A DNA stretch of 64,000 bases, from positions 2,909,412 through 2,973,411 of the forward strand of contig NZ_CAUQDV010000001.1 in assembly GCF_963517015.1 (NCBI RefSeq), read 5' to 3'. How positions within the stretch are numbered: position 1 is the first letter of the stretch; every line of letters starts with the position of its first letter. The notes below the pieces were generated by a model. It was not told the DNA's origin. It worked only from the letters and a program-made list of their open reading frames with translations, and made no database searches. Below, piece by piece: positions 25,770-34,840 of this stretch. The stretch comes from an uncultured Devosia sp. Its GTDB lineage: Bacteria > Pseudomonadota > Alphaproteobacteria > Rhizobiales > Devosiaceae. A program made the position numbers and the translations under genes.

Positions 25770-25840
25770 TCATCGGCGCGTTTTTCCGGAAAAGTAGCGA
25801 AACGAGGAAATGCGCTTGCCAGCAGCACCGGGAGGAGACC

Positions 25841-26725
25841 ATGCAGCCAGGCACCAGTTCACTGCTCAATGGCATGCCCATGTCCGATCCTGACGAGGAC
25901 ATTCTCTACAACGACTTCTGCGTCGAGACCCATCTGGCCGACGCCATGCCGGAATCGCATTGGCACGACCACATCGAGATCAACTACCTCTGGTCGGGCA
26001 CGCTGCGCTATCTGATCAACGGCCAGTTCCTGACGCTTCAGGCCGGCGAAATCTGTGTGTTCTGGGCGGCGTCGCCGCATCAGGTGATCTCGGTTGAGCC
26101 CGACCAGGGACTAAGCTGCGCCTATGTTCCGTTGGCGACCTTTCTGGCGCTCAATCTCGAGCCCGGCTTTCGCCAGGCGATCCTGCATGGCGGAATCTAT
26201 TATGGTCGCGACGGCGACGAGGGAGACCGCTATCTCTTTGCCCGATGGACCCGGGAATGGCTCTCGGCCAGCGACCAGCAGCGCGACCTGCTGGAAGAAG
26301 AAGTTCATTTAAGACTCAAGCGCTTGTCCTGGACCGCGCAGCGCGCAGAGGGTGAATTTGCCGCTCCATCGACCCGCGGCCAGACCGGCCGACGCGCCGT
26401 GTCCCACACCGAAGCCATGACCCGCTATATCCACGCCAATCTCGATGCCGGAGTGACCGTTTCCGACGTCGTCGCGGCTTCGGGTCTGCATGCCACCAAT
26501 GCCCATGCCGCCTTCAACCGGGTGCTGGGCATGTCGATTGGCGAATATGTGCGGCGGCAGAGACTGCGCCACGCCATGCGCCTGCTGGTCGATACGGATG
26601 TCGAGATTGCGCAGATCGCGTTCGACTGCGGTTACAGTTCCGTGGGCCGGCTTTACGAGGCCTTCCAGAAGCGGCTGAACAAGACGCCGCGCGCCTATCG
26701 CCAGGAATTTCGCCAGTCTCGATAG
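25841..26725 (+). CDS. AraC family transcriptional regulator (MelR/RhaS-like)
   Basis: A 294-residue regulator. The N-terminal cupin sensor reads ESHWHDHIEINYLWSGTLRYLINGQFLTLQAGEICVFWAASPHQV. The C-terminal double helix-turn-helix is HANLDAGVTVSDVVAASGLHATNAHAAFNRVLGMSIGEYVRRQRLRHAMRLL followed by IAQIAFDCGYSSVGRLYEAFQKRLNKTPRAYR. The sensor layout resembles MelR, which fits the divergent alpha-galactoside importer. GGAGGAG precedes the ATG; the frame is open further upstream without homology. Confidence 0.92.
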   Translation: MQPGTSSLLNGMPMSDPDEDILYNDFCVETHLADAMPESHWHDHIEINYLWSGTLRYLINGQFLTLQAGEICVFWAASPHQVISVEPDQGLSCAYVPLATFLALNLEPGFRQAILHGGIYYGRDGDEGDRYLFARWTREWLSASDQQRDLLEEEVHLRLKRLSWTAQRAEGEFAAPSTRGQTGRRAVSHTEAMTRYIHANLDAGVTVSDVVAASGLHATNAHAAFNRVLGMSIGEYVRRQRLRHAMRLLVDTDVEIAQIAFDCGYSSVGRLYEAFQKRLNKTPRAYRQEFRQSR

Positions 26726-26765
26726 TGCCTGACACGACAATTCCGGTCGTATTTTAATCTTCAAA

Positions 26766-26812
26766 TGGATTTCTGAAATCCACTTGACACAAAAAATTGG
26801 CAGACCTAGCGT
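26766..26812 (+). promoter_or_regulatory. Promoter and candidate operator of the ROK operon
   Basis: TTGACA at 26784-26789 and TAGCGT at 26807-26812 are separated by 17 bp, a good sigma-70-type pair. A 17-bp palindrome, TGGATTTCTGAAATCCA, lies at 26766-26782 immediately upstream and is a plausible site for the ROK repressor. Confidence 0.55.
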
Positions 26813-26833
26813 TTGCCTATCTGGAGGGCACAG

Positions 26834-27994
26834 ATGGTACTGAGGGGTACGAACCAGGAGCTTTCGAGGCCGCACAATCGGCGGATCGTGCTCGAATTCA
26901 TTCGCGCCCGAGGTGCCGTCCCGCGCAGTGCCATCGCCGACGGGGTCGGCCTCACCGTCCAGACCGTTTCCACGATTGTCCGCGAGCTCGAAGAGCTGGG
27001 TTACCTGCTGACGGTTCGCGAAAAGCCGCGTGGTCGCGGTACGCCGCCGCAGGTGATGCGGCTCAATCCAGACGGCGCCTATGCCATCGGCATCAGCGTT
27101 ACCCCGCTCGGCGTCGAAGCCGGGCTCACAAATCTCGCCGGCGACATGCTCGGCTCGGCCACGCGCGTTGCGGCGCGCCTCAGACCAACGGAAGGCTTTC
27201 GCCTGATCGGAGAGCTCGTCGCCGAAATGAAGCATCTGGCCGGCGACCGGCGCATTCTGGGCATCGGCCTTGCCATGCCCGGCCCAGTCGATGTGCAGGC
27301 CATGAGCTTTGTCGGGCCGACGACGCTGGAGGGCTGGGGCAATGTCCCGGTGCGCGCGCAGCTACAGGAAGTCTCCGGCCTGCCCGCTTTCCTTGCGGTC
27401 GATACGTCGGCGGCAGCGACAGGCGAGCGGCTATACGGCCGCGGCGCCAATCTGCGGCACTTTTATTACCTGCATTTCGGCGTGGGTCTGGGCGGCGTCA
27501 TGATGCAGGATGGTGTGCCGATTAGCGGCGCGCGGGGCAATGCCACCGAAATCGGGCATATTCCGCTGGTGCCGGGCGGACGCCCCTGCCCTTGCGGCAA
27601 TGCGGGGTGTCTGGAGCGCTATGTTTCGCTCGACAGTTTCGAGCAGCGCGACGCCGGCCAGAGCGAGGCCGACTGGGTCGCCGAGGTCGCACCAATCTTC
27701 TCCAGTGCCGTGACCACGATCGAAAACCTGTTCGACCCGGAAGCCATCATCTTGGGCGGCATGGCCAGCCAAGGCCTGCTCGATGCGCTGGCCGCGCTGG
27801 GCGATGGCCTGCCGGTTTCGGTGGCGGCGCGCTATGACCGCGCCCTGCCCCGCCTCATCGCCTCGACTGATCGCCAGTCTGTGCTTCGCGGGGCCGCAGC
27901 CCTGGCGGTATCAGGCGTGCTGTCGCCGGGACGAGACGCTTTCTCCCCTGAACACGCGATGCGTGACCCCTTGTCCGATGGAATGGCCGCATGA
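26834..27994 (+). CDS. ROK family transcriptional regulator
   Basis: A 386-residue repressor. The N-terminal winged helix is NRRIVLEFIRARGAVPRSAIADGVGLTVQTVSTIVRELEELGYL. The ROK (sugar-kinase-like) domain has GIGLAMPGPVD, the GHIPLVPGG region and a zinc motif CPCGNAGCLERYVS. GGAGGG lies upstream of the ATG at 26834. It is the first gene of a five-gene operon with a sugar importer and an SDR, and its stop overlaps the ATPase start. It probably senses the imported sugar or its phosphate. Confidence 0.9.
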   Translation: MVLRGTNQELSRPHNRRIVLEFIRARGAVPRSAIADGVGLTVQTVSTIVRELEELGYLLTVREKPRGRGTPPQVMRLNPDGAYAIGISVTPLGVEAGLTNLAGDMLGSATRVAARLRPTEGFRLIGELVAEMKHLAGDRRILGIGLAMPGPVDVQAMSFVGPTTLEGWGNVPVRAQLQEVSGLPAFLAVDTSAAATGERLYGRGANLRHFYYLHFGVGLGGVMMQDGVPISGARGNATEIGHIPLVPGGRPCPCGNAGCLERYVSLDSFEQRDAGQSEADWVAEVAPIFSSAVTTIENLFDPEAIILGGMASQGLLDALAALGDGLPVSVAARYDRALPRLIASTDRQSVLRGAAALAVSGVLSPGRDAFSPEHAMRDPLSDGMAA

Positions 27995-28761
27995 CCGAAA
28001 ACCTGCTCGTTCTCGACAATATCACCAAGAATTACGGGGCCGTGCAGGCGCTACGCGGCATATCCTTCACCGTGGGCAAGGGCGAGGTCATTGCCCTGCT
28101 CGGCGACAATGGCGCCGGCAAGTCGACGCTGGTCAAGATCATCTCCGGTGGGCTCGACGCCAGCTCGGGCAGCATGACTTTCGAGGGCAAGGACTATCGC
28201 CCCAAGACACCATCGGAGGCCAAGGCTTCCGGCATCGAGACGGTCTATCAGGACCTGTCGCTCTGCACCAATGTCGACGTCGTGGGCAATTTCTTCATGG
28301 GCCGCGAGCTGACGCGCTCGGTCATGGGCGTGAAAGTGCTCGACGAGAAGGCCATGGAGGCGCAGGTCGCCAAGGCTCTGTCGGCGGCGGGCACGCGCAT
28401 TCCATCGCTCCGCACCAAAGTGGAGCATCTGTCGGGCGGCCAGCGGCAGGCCATCGAGCTCAACCGCTTTGTTCATTGGGGCGGCAAGCTGGTGCTGCTC
28501 GACGAGCCTTTTGCTGCGCTTGGCGTGGAGCAGACGCGACGCGGCCTCGAGATGATCCGCCAGGTCGCCGCGCAGGGGATCGGGGTCATCATCATCACCC
28601 ACATCATGCAGCAGGCCTTCCAGGTCGCCGACCGCATGGTGGTGATCCGTCAGGGCGTTGTGGCGGGCGATGTGAAGCGTTCGGAGACAAATGCAGATGC
28701 CGTGATCTCCATGATCACGGGTGAAGCCCTGGCCGGTGCCGGACCAGCCAGTGCAGCCTGA
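27991..28761 (+). CDS. Sugar ABC transporter ATP-binding protein (single-domain, FrcA-like)
   Basis: A 256-residue ATPase of the CUT2 group. Walker A is LLGDNGAGKSTLVK, the Q-loop VYQDLSLCTN, the signature LSGGQRQAIELNRF and Walker B VLLDEPFAALG. Many CUT2 ATPases (RbsA) carry two tandem nucleotide-binding domains. This one has a single domain like FrcA, so it would act as a homodimer. Note AALG where SALD is usual after Walker B. It is coupled to the ROK gene upstream. Confidence 0.9.
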   Translation: MTENLLVLDNITKNYGAVQALRGISFTVGKGEVIALLGDNGAGKSTLVKIISGGLDASSGSMTFEGKDYRPKTPSEAKASGIETVYQDLSLCTNVDVVGNFFMGRELTRSVMGVKVLDEKAMEAQVAKALSAAGTRIPSLRTKVEHLSGGQRQAIELNRFVHWGGKLVLLDEPFAALGVEQTRRGLEMIRQVAAQGIGVIIITHIMQQAFQVADRMVVIRQGVVAGDVKRSETNADAVISMITGEALAGAGPASAA

Positions 28762-28792
28762 CGATCAGTCCGGTGCAAGGAGAGACGAAACT

Positions 28793-29839
28793 ATGAGAAA
28801 GCAGCTGATTGCCTTTGGCATGGCGGCCATGGTGGCCTCCAGCGCCGTGACGGGCATAGCGTATGCCCAGGATGACAAGGGGGCGGTTTATTACCTCGTG
28901 CCGACCCTGCTCGATGAATTCCAGACCGGCTCGGTGAGTGCGCTGGAAATGTTTCTTGAACAGGTCGGTTATGACCTGACGACGCTCAATGCCGACAACA
29001 AGACCGACCTGCAGCAATCGCAGATGAATGACGTCATCGCGCTGGCCCCCAAGGCGATCATCCTCGCCGCGGTTGATTTCAACGCTCTGGCGCCATCGGT
29101 GGATGCCGCCCGTGCTGCGGGTATTCCGGTGATCGAGTTTGATCGGCAGATTTCCTCAACCGTCTCGGATTTTACCTCGGTGGCCGGTACGGTGGAGATC
29201 GGCTATGTGGCGGCCGATGAAGTGGAGCGCCTTCTTACCGAGAAGAATGGCTCGGTTTCAGGCAAGGTGCTGCAGATCCTCGGCGATCCCGGCGATCCCT
29301 ATACGCTCGATATCCAGAAGGGTTTCGAGGAAAAGATGGCCGCCTTCCCGGATGTCCAGATCATCACCCATCCCGCGCTGATGTGGGAGGCCAGCAATGC
29401 CGGGACGATCGTCTCCGACCAACTGCTGGCAAATCCCGACATCGACATCATCTTCAGCCACGCCGCTCACCTTTCGGTAGCTGCGGTCGCGTCGCTTGAA
29501 TCGGCTGGCAAACAGCCGGGCGACATCTATGTGATGAGTTCCAACGGCGCGCCGGTTGCGCTGGAAATGATCCGCGATGGCTGGATGCAGGTGGAAGTGG
29601 AGCAGCCGCTCTACGCCCAGGCTGCGGCCGTGGCGATGTTCATGGACAAGATCGTCAACAAGCAGACGATCGAGCCCGGCGAGTATGAGGTGCTGGGGCT
29701 GAAGTCCATGGTCAGCGACGAGGAATGGGGCCCAACGATCAAGATCCCGGGCGCCGCCATCACCGCGGAAAATGTCGACAATCCAGCCTTCTGGGGCAAT
29801 CTCAAGCCGCCGGCCGATCCGATCACTTCGGTCGAATGA
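28793..29839 (+). CDS. Sugar ABC transporter substrate-binding protein (RbsB/FrcB-like)
   Basis: A 348-residue periplasmic-binding protein type 1. A signal peptide ends in TGIAYAQ. The mature protein shows AVYYLVPTLLDEFQTGSVSALEMFLEQVGYDLTTLNADNKTDLQQSQMNDVIALAPKAIILAAVD and GIPVIEFDRQI, the CUT2 ligand-binding pattern. AAGGAGAG lies upstream of the ATG at 28793. The ligand is probably a monosaccharide or polyol. Confidence 0.9.
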   Translation: MRKQLIAFGMAAMVASSAVTGIAYAQDDKGAVYYLVPTLLDEFQTGSVSALEMFLEQVGYDLTTLNADNKTDLQQSQMNDVIALAPKAIILAAVDFNALAPSVDAARAAGIPVIEFDRQISSTVSDFTSVAGTVEIGYVAADEVERLLTEKNGSVSGKVLQILGDPGDPYTLDIQKGFEEKMAAFPDVQIITHPALMWEASNAGTIVSDQLLANPDIDIIFSHAAHLSVAAVASLESAGKQPGDIYVMSSNGAPVALEMIRDGWMQVEVEQPLYAQAAAVAMFMDKIVNKQTIEPGEYEVLGLKSMVSDEEWGPTIKIPGAAITAENVDNPAFWGNLKPPADPITSVE

Positions 29840-30894
29840 CGCGAACCGGTCCCTCCACACCGGAGGGGCCGACCTCCCCCCTTGCAACGAGAAATCCGAT
29901 GTCGCCCAGCCAACGCAATGGCCTCGAATTCGTGCTCGACAACCTCGTCTGGTTCATGCTGCTGGCCGTGCTGGTGATCTTCTCGCTCACCATTCCCAAC
30001 TATTTCCAGCCGGGCATCTTTGCCAATATCGTCGAGCAGAGCTCGGTTTTGGGCGTCATGTCGATCGGGCTGGCGCTGGTGATCATCGCCGGCCACATGG
30101 ACCTGTCGGTGGAATCGGTCGCCGCGCTCAGCGCCATGGCGACGGGGATTCTGTTTGCCTCATCGGGCATCGGCATGGGGATCAGTTTTACCCCGGGCTG
30201 GCTGGTGGTTCCGGTGTCGCTGCTGATCGGCCTCGCCGTGGGCGGTTTGATCGGGCTGATCAACGGGTTCCTGGTGGTGAAGGTGAAGATGAATGCCTTC
30301 ATCGTCACGCTCTCGAGCTTCATCTGGGTGCGCGGCATGGTGGTGGCGCTTTCGGGCGGACGCTCGGCGCAGGGCCTGGCGGACGAAATCCGCTGGCTCG
30401 GCATCCAGCGCTTCCTGGGTATCCCGATCACCGCCTATATCGCCATCCTGTGCTTTGTCGGCTTCTCCTTCATGATGGCCAAGACGCGCTTCGGGCGGCA
30501 TTTGATCATGATCGGCGGCAATGAAGTGGCGGCTTTCCGTGCCGGTATCAAGGTCGAGAAAGTGCTGCTTATCGCCTTCGTGCTATCCGGCGCCATTGCG
30601 GCGCTGGCCGGATGGCTGCTGGCCATTCGCACCTCGGGCGCCACGGCGAACCTGGGCACGGGCATGCTGTTCAACGCCTTTGCGGCCGTGGTCATCGGCG
30701 GCGTCAGCCTCAAGGGAGGCCTGGGCGCCCTGCCCGGCGTTTATGCCGGTGTGCTGCTGCTGAGTTCGATCAACACCGCCATCAACCTCATGGGCCTGCC
30801 AGCGCATTTCACCCAGGTCATCCATGGCCTCTTGGTACTCGCGGCCGTGCTGCTCGACACACTGAAACAAACGATCCGGAAGAAACTCGCATGA
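29836..30894 (+). CDS. Sugar ABC transporter permease (RbsC/FrcC-like)
   Basis: A 352-residue CUT2 permease with eight to ten hydrophobic helices. It includes LVIIAGHMDLSVESVAALSAMATG, NGFLVVKVKMNAFIVTLSSF and FAAVVIGGVSLKGGLGALPGVYAGVLLL, all conserved in the family. The ATG at 29836 overlaps the stop of the binding protein. A second possible start at 29899 would remove a short polar leader. Confidence 0.9.
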   Translation: MTRTGPSTPEGPTSPLATRNPMSPSQRNGLEFVLDNLVWFMLLAVLVIFSLTIPNYFQPGIFANIVEQSSVLGVMSIGLALVIIAGHMDLSVESVAALSAMATGILFASSGIGMGISFTPGWLVVPVSLLIGLAVGGLIGLINGFLVVKVKMNAFIVTLSSFIWVRGMVVALSGGRSAQGLADEIRWLGIQRFLGIPITAYIAILCFVGFSFMMAKTRFGRHLIMIGGNEVAAFRAGIKVEKVLLIAFVLSGAIAALAGWLLAIRTSGATANLGTGMLFNAFAAVVIGGVSLKGGLGALPGVYAGVLLLSSINTAINLMGLPAHFTQVIHGLLVLAAVLLDTLKQTIRKKLA

Positions 30895-31667
30895 CCAGAC
30901 GCCTCGAGGGAAAAAGTGCCATCATCATCGGCTCCGCCCGCGGCATCGGGAAGGGCATTGCCAGGCGCTTTGCCGAGGAAGGCGCAAAACTGGTGCTGGC
31001 GGACTGGGATGAAGCGGCGGGCCGCAAGACCGCGGAGGAGCTCGGCGCGCAGTTCATGGCCGCGGACATTTCCCGCTATGACCATGCCGAGGCGCTGGTG
31101 GACCTGGCGCTCACATCCTATGGCAAGCTCGACACTATCGTCCAGAATGCGGGGATCTATCCCTGGCAGTTGATCGAGGACACGTCGTCCGAGGATTGGG
31201 ACAAGGTGATGGGGGTCAATCTGCGCGGCAGTTTCCATGCCGCCAAGGCGGCGCTGAAGCCGATGAAGGCGCAGGGCTCGGGACGCATCCTCTTCACCTC
31301 GTCGATCACCGGCCCCTATGTCACCAGCCCCGGCCATGGCCACTATGGCGCGACCAAGGCCGGGATCAATGGGCTGATCCGCTCGGCCGCGCTGGAGTTT
31401 TCCGGCTATGGCATCACGGTCAATGGTGTCGAGCCGGGCAATATCCTCACCGAAGGCATCCAGGAGGAGCGCGGCGACGCCCATATTGCCTCGATGGTCG
31501 CCGCCATTCCGCTGGGACGGCTGGGCTCGGTCGAGGACGTCGCCAATGCCTTCCTGTTCCTCGCCTCGGACGAAGCCAGCTATATTACCGGCACGACGAT
31601 CGTCGTGGATGGCGGGCAATTGCTGCCCGAAGGCAACGACTTTCGCATCGTGCCTACGGGCGTCTGA
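30891..31667 (+). CDS. SDR family oxidoreductase
   Basis: A 258-residue classical short-chain dehydrogenase. The cofactor loop reads GSARGIGKGIARRFAEEG, the catalytic region has Asn in VQNAGIY, Ser in FTSSITGPY and the YGATK Tyr and Lys. The C-terminus has RLGSVEDVANAFLFLASDEASYITGTTIVVDGGQ. The start overlaps the permease stop (ATGA). It probably oxidises the imported sugar or polyol in the first catabolic step. Confidence 0.9.
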   Translation: MTRRLEGKSAIIIGSARGIGKGIARRFAEEGAKLVLADWDEAAGRKTAEELGAQFMAADISRYDHAEALVDLALTSYGKLDTIVQNAGIYPWQLIEDTSSEDWDKVMGVNLRGSFHAAKAALKPMKAQGSGRILFTSSITGPYVTSPGHGHYGATKAGINGLIRSAALEFSGYGITVNGVEPGNILTEGIQEERGDAHIASMVAAIPLGRLGSVEDVANAFLFLASDEASYITGTTIVVDGGQLLPEGNDFRIVPTGV

Positions 31668-31673
31668 CGGCGC

Positions 31674-32303
31674 TTAGCGGCGCAGCAATTCGCGATAGAC
31701 GACGCCGTCAAAGTCGGTGTGCAGCGTTACCGCTTCGCCTTCGGGATTGGTGGCACGGATTTCGACATGGCGACCGCGCGCGACGGCGTCGCCTTCGACG
31801 GTATAGCCGGCATTCTGCACCGACTGCACAACGGCCGCGAGGTCGGGGCCGGCTGCCTGCTGGCTGGCGCCGGCATAGGCGATCTCAATTTCGATCTCGC
31901 GACCCTCGGCGGTATAGCCCTCAACCTTCCAGGCGCTGCGACCGGATTCGAATTCCTTTATGTCGACGATGCCGCGATCGGCGATGACCGATTGCACTTC
32001 GGTGGGCAAGACGTTCACCAGACCGGCGCCACGGGCATTGTCATCGTCTTCCAGATCGAGCTTGAGCAGGCGACCATCAAAGCCGATCTCGATTTCGACC
32101 CGGTGGCCATTGGCGGTGCGGGCGTCGAATTCGTAGTGCCCGTCATCGCGCTCGTCGAAGCGGATGTCGGTCAGGCCCCAGTCCGTCAGTTGCTGGGTTG
32201 CGGCGGCCTGATCGAGATTGGCAGACGGCTGGGCCTGACCCTGCGCCAGGGCGATGGCGGGGAGCGAAACGAGGGCGAGAGTGGCGAGAGCGAGTTTTTT
32301 CAT
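31674..32303 (-). CDS. PepSY domain protein, secreted
   Basis: A 209-residue exported protein with a signal peptide (MKKLALATLALVSLPAIALAQ) and about three PepSY-like repeats, for instance QQLTDWGLTDIRFDERDDGHYEFDARTANGHRVEIEIGFDGRLLKL and the later EFESGRSAWKVEGYTAEGREIEIEIAY. PepSY modules bind or inhibit periplasmic proteins, or sense ions; the role here is unknown. It diverges from the PepSY and two-component genes at 32413 and may be a target of that system. The start at 32303 is preferred for its AAGGA site. Confidence 0.78.
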   Translation of the reverse strand: MKKLALATLALVSLPAIALAQGQAQPSANLDQAAATQQLTDWGLTDIRFDERDDGHYEFDARTANGHRVEIEIGFDGRLLKLDLEDDDNARGAGLVNVLPTEVQSVIADRGIVDIKEFESGRSAWKVEGYTAEGREIEIEIAYAGASQQAAGPDLAAVVQSVQNAGYTVEGDAVARGRHVEIRATNPEGEAVTLHTDFDGVVYRELLRR

Positions 32304-32412
32304 GGTTGGCATCCTTTTTCATGCAGGATGGACGCTAGAACAAGGGGGTTGAACCAGTCCGAAACGAGTTCGTTCAAGCTTCGTTCAAGGAGCGGCTGGT
32401 AGAAGCATTCGC

Positions 32413-32712
32413 ATGCGAAAATGTCTCAACATATTGCCGTTCCTGGCTTTCCTCGCTGCACCGGCCGTGGCGCAGGATGTGGATATCATGACGGCGATCG
32501 AGAGGGCCAACGCGCGCTTCTCGGGGCAAATCATTGCCGCTGATCTGGGCGATGGGCGGGAGGGCGAACCGGACCAGATCTATTCGCTGCGCATGCTGAC
32601 CGAGGCCGGCGACGTCATCGAAATCCGGATTGACGCCACGGCAGGTGACATCATCGAGGTCAACGGCCGCGGGCTGGTCGAGGCACGCCGTCCGATGCAG
32701 GGCGGCTTCTGA
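32413..32712 (+). CDS. Small PepSY domain protein
   Basis: A 99-residue exported protein with a signal peptide ending in APAVAQ and one PepSY repeat (RFSGQIIAADLGDG, then YSLRMLTEAGDVIEIRIDATAGDIIEVNGRG). Small PepSY genes commonly precede response regulators of the PhoP/QseB type. The stop overlaps the response-regulator ATG as TGATG, so the three genes are one transcript. Confidence 0.8.
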   Translation: MRKCLNILPFLAFLAAPAVAQDVDIMTAIERANARFSGQIIAADLGDGREGEPDQIYSLRMLTEAGDVIEIRIDATAGDIIEVNGRGLVEARRPMQGGF

Positions 32713-33377
32713 TGCGTGTGCTGGTGGTCGAAGACGAGACGAAGCTGCGCAGCAATATCGTGGAGGCCCTGGGCGAAGCAGGATTTGCCGCCGAAGGTGT
32801 CGCCGATGGCGCGGAGGCGGAATTCCTGGGCCAGACTGAGAGCTATGACGCCGTGGTGCTCGATCTTGGCCTGCCGGGCATGGATGGCATTGCCGTGCTC
32901 GAGGCCTGGCGCAAGGCGGGCAAGGCCATGCCGGTGCTGATCCTGACGGCGCGCGAAGAATGGGGCGAGAAGGTGCGCGGGTTTCGCGCCGGCGCCGACG
33001 ACTATCTTACCAAGCCCTTTTTGATGGACGAGGTGGTGATCCGCCTGCGCTCGCTGATCCGCCGCGCCGCAGGTCATGCACAGCCGATCCTGACACTGGG
33101 CAATCTCAGCCTCGATACGCAAATGGGCCTGTTTACGCGCGACGGGATGCCGCTCAAACTGACGGCGTTCGAATATCGCATCCTCGCCTATTTCATGCAT
33201 CGGCCCGGCCAAGTCGTTTCGCGCAGCGAGCTTTCCGAGCATGTCTATGACCGCAATGCGGATCGCGACTACAATTCGATCGAAGTGGTCATCAGCCGGC
33301 TGCGCAAGAAGCTCACCGGCGCCAGCATCGAGACAGTGCGCGGCGAAGGCTATCGGCTCATGGCGGACGCAGCATGA
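32712..33377 (+). CDS. OmpR/PhoP family response regulator
   Basis: A 221-residue two-domain regulator. The receiver has the acidic pair in VVEDET, phospho-acceptor Asp51 in VLDLGLPGMDG and Lys in YLTKPF. The winged-helix output domain shows LKLTAFEYRILAYFMHRPGQVVSRSELSEHVYDRNADRDYNSIEVVISRLRKKL. It pairs with the downstream kinase, which it overlaps by four bases. Confidence 0.93.
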   Translation: MRVLVVEDETKLRSNIVEALGEAGFAAEGVADGAEAEFLGQTESYDAVVLDLGLPGMDGIAVLEAWRKAGKAMPVLILTAREEWGEKVRGFRAGADDYLTKPFLMDEVVIRLRSLIRRAAGHAQPILTLGNLSLDTQMGLFTRDGMPLKLTAFEYRILAYFMHRPGQVVSRSELSEHVYDRNADRDYNSIEVVISRLRKKLTGASIETVRGEGYRLMADAA

Positions 33378-34687
33378 GACAATCGTCGCTGGCGCTGCGG
33401 CTGATCGCGGCGGCCGTGGTGGCAAGCCTCGTGGCGCTGGTAGCCGCCGGTCTCGTGATTTCCACCTTGCTGCGCAATTTCGTCGAAGAGAGCTATGGCC
33501 AGACGCTGGACGCGACCATGCTCGCCCTGATGGCCAACACCGCCTATGACGAAGATCCGGGCCGGCCGGTGCTGCGGCTCAACGCACCCGATCCGCGCTT
33601 CGAGCAGCCCTTCTCGGGCTGGTATTGGACGATATCTGCCGGTGAAGATGTGTTGTTCCGCTCGGGCTCGCTCTGGTCTTCGGATCTGGGCGTGGATGGC
33701 GATGGTGCGATCGGCCCGCAGGGCGAGGCCCTGATGCTGGCCAGCCGCAACTTCACGGCGCCCGGGGGCACGGCGCCGCTTCGCATCGTCGCGACCGCAC
33801 CTCGCGCGGCCATCGATGCCGACGTGGCCCGGGTGGTGACGCCACTGGTGATTGCGCTGGTGGTGCTGGGTGCCAGCCTGGCGCTGGCGCAACTGTTGCA
33901 GGTGCGGGTGGGCCTTGCGCCGCTGCGCCGGCTTGGTGGCAATCTTGGGCGCATCCAGAAAGGCGAGATCGACACGCTGCCCAGCGAAAACTATCGCGAG
34001 CTTTCGCCGGTGATCGAGCAGATGAACGGGCTGATCGTCCATAATGGCGAGACGCTTCGGCGGACGCGCGAGCACGTCGGCAATTTGGCACACGCGCTCA
34101 AGACTCCCCTGGCGCTGATCGAGACCGAGCTGCAACGCCCTGCCGGGAAGGCGCGGGACAGGTCCATTGGCGAAGCATCGCAGACGATGAACCGGCATAT
34201 CGCGCATCACCTGCGGCGCGCGCGGATGGCGGCGACGGTTGGTATGATGCACGCGCGGACGCCCGTTACAGCTGTGGTGGAGGAATTGCTGCCCGTGTTC
34301 CACGGCGTGCATGCCGACCGCAACCTCAATATCTCCGTCGATATTCCCGCCGAGCTTACCTTTTCCGGCGAGCGGCAGGATCTCGAAGAGATGCTGGGCA
34401 CTGTGATCGACAATGGCTGCAAATGGGCCAGGTCGTCCGTCCATGTGCATGGCATGACCGATGCGGATTGTCTGGTGATCACGGTAGATGACGACGGCCA
34501 GGGCATGTCCGAAGAGCAATTGCGTCAGGCGGGAGAACGCGGCCGGCGCTTTGACGAAAGCCGCCATGGAACGGGGCTGGGACTATCCATTGCCCGCGAA
34601 ATCGCGACGATCTACGGCGGCGAGCTTGCTTTCGGGAAGAGCGCGCGGGGCGGCCTGTCGGTGCGCCTGACCCTGCCCCGTGCCTAG
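33374..34687 (+). CDS. Sensor histidine kinase
   Basis: A 437-residue membrane kinase. One helix (IAAAVVASLVALVAAGLVISTLL) starts the protein and a second (VTPLVIALVVLGASLALAQLL) near residue 160 closes a periplasmic sensor of about 120 residues. A HAMP-like linker and the H-box (NLAHALKTPLALIETEL) follow. The ATPase has the N-box VIDNGCKWAR, G1 DDDGQGM and G2 GTGLGLSIA. The architecture resembles PhoQ-type kinases paired with PepSY proteins; the signal is unknown. Confidence 0.92.
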   Translation: MRQSSLALRLIAAAVVASLVALVAAGLVISTLLRNFVEESYGQTLDATMLALMANTAYDEDPGRPVLRLNAPDPRFEQPFSGWYWTISAGEDVLFRSGSLWSSDLGVDGDGAIGPQGEALMLASRNFTAPGGTAPLRIVATAPRAAIDADVARVVTPLVIALVVLGASLALAQLLQVRVGLAPLRRLGGNLGRIQKGEIDTLPSENYRELSPVIEQMNGLIVHNGETLRRTREHVGNLAHALKTPLALIETELQRPAGKARDRSIGEASQTMNRHIAHHLRRARMAATVGMMHARTPVTAVVEELLPVFHGVHADRNLNISVDIPAELTFSGERQDLEEMLGTVIDNGCKWARSSVHVHGMTDADCLVITVDDDGQGMSEEQLRQAGERGRRFDESRHGTGLGLSIAREIATIYGGELAFGKSARGGLSVRLTLPRA

Positions 34688-34840
34688 CCGCGCGCTTATG
34701 ACCATGGCCTCTGCGCCAGTTTTGCTTTAAGCCGCGCTTTCCTATTCCCGAGCGCTGGCGCGGGACATCGTTGCCCTGAAACCCCGTATTCTGGGACGAT
34801 AAGCTATTCCCGACCATTCATGTCGTGATTGGCCTGCGCT

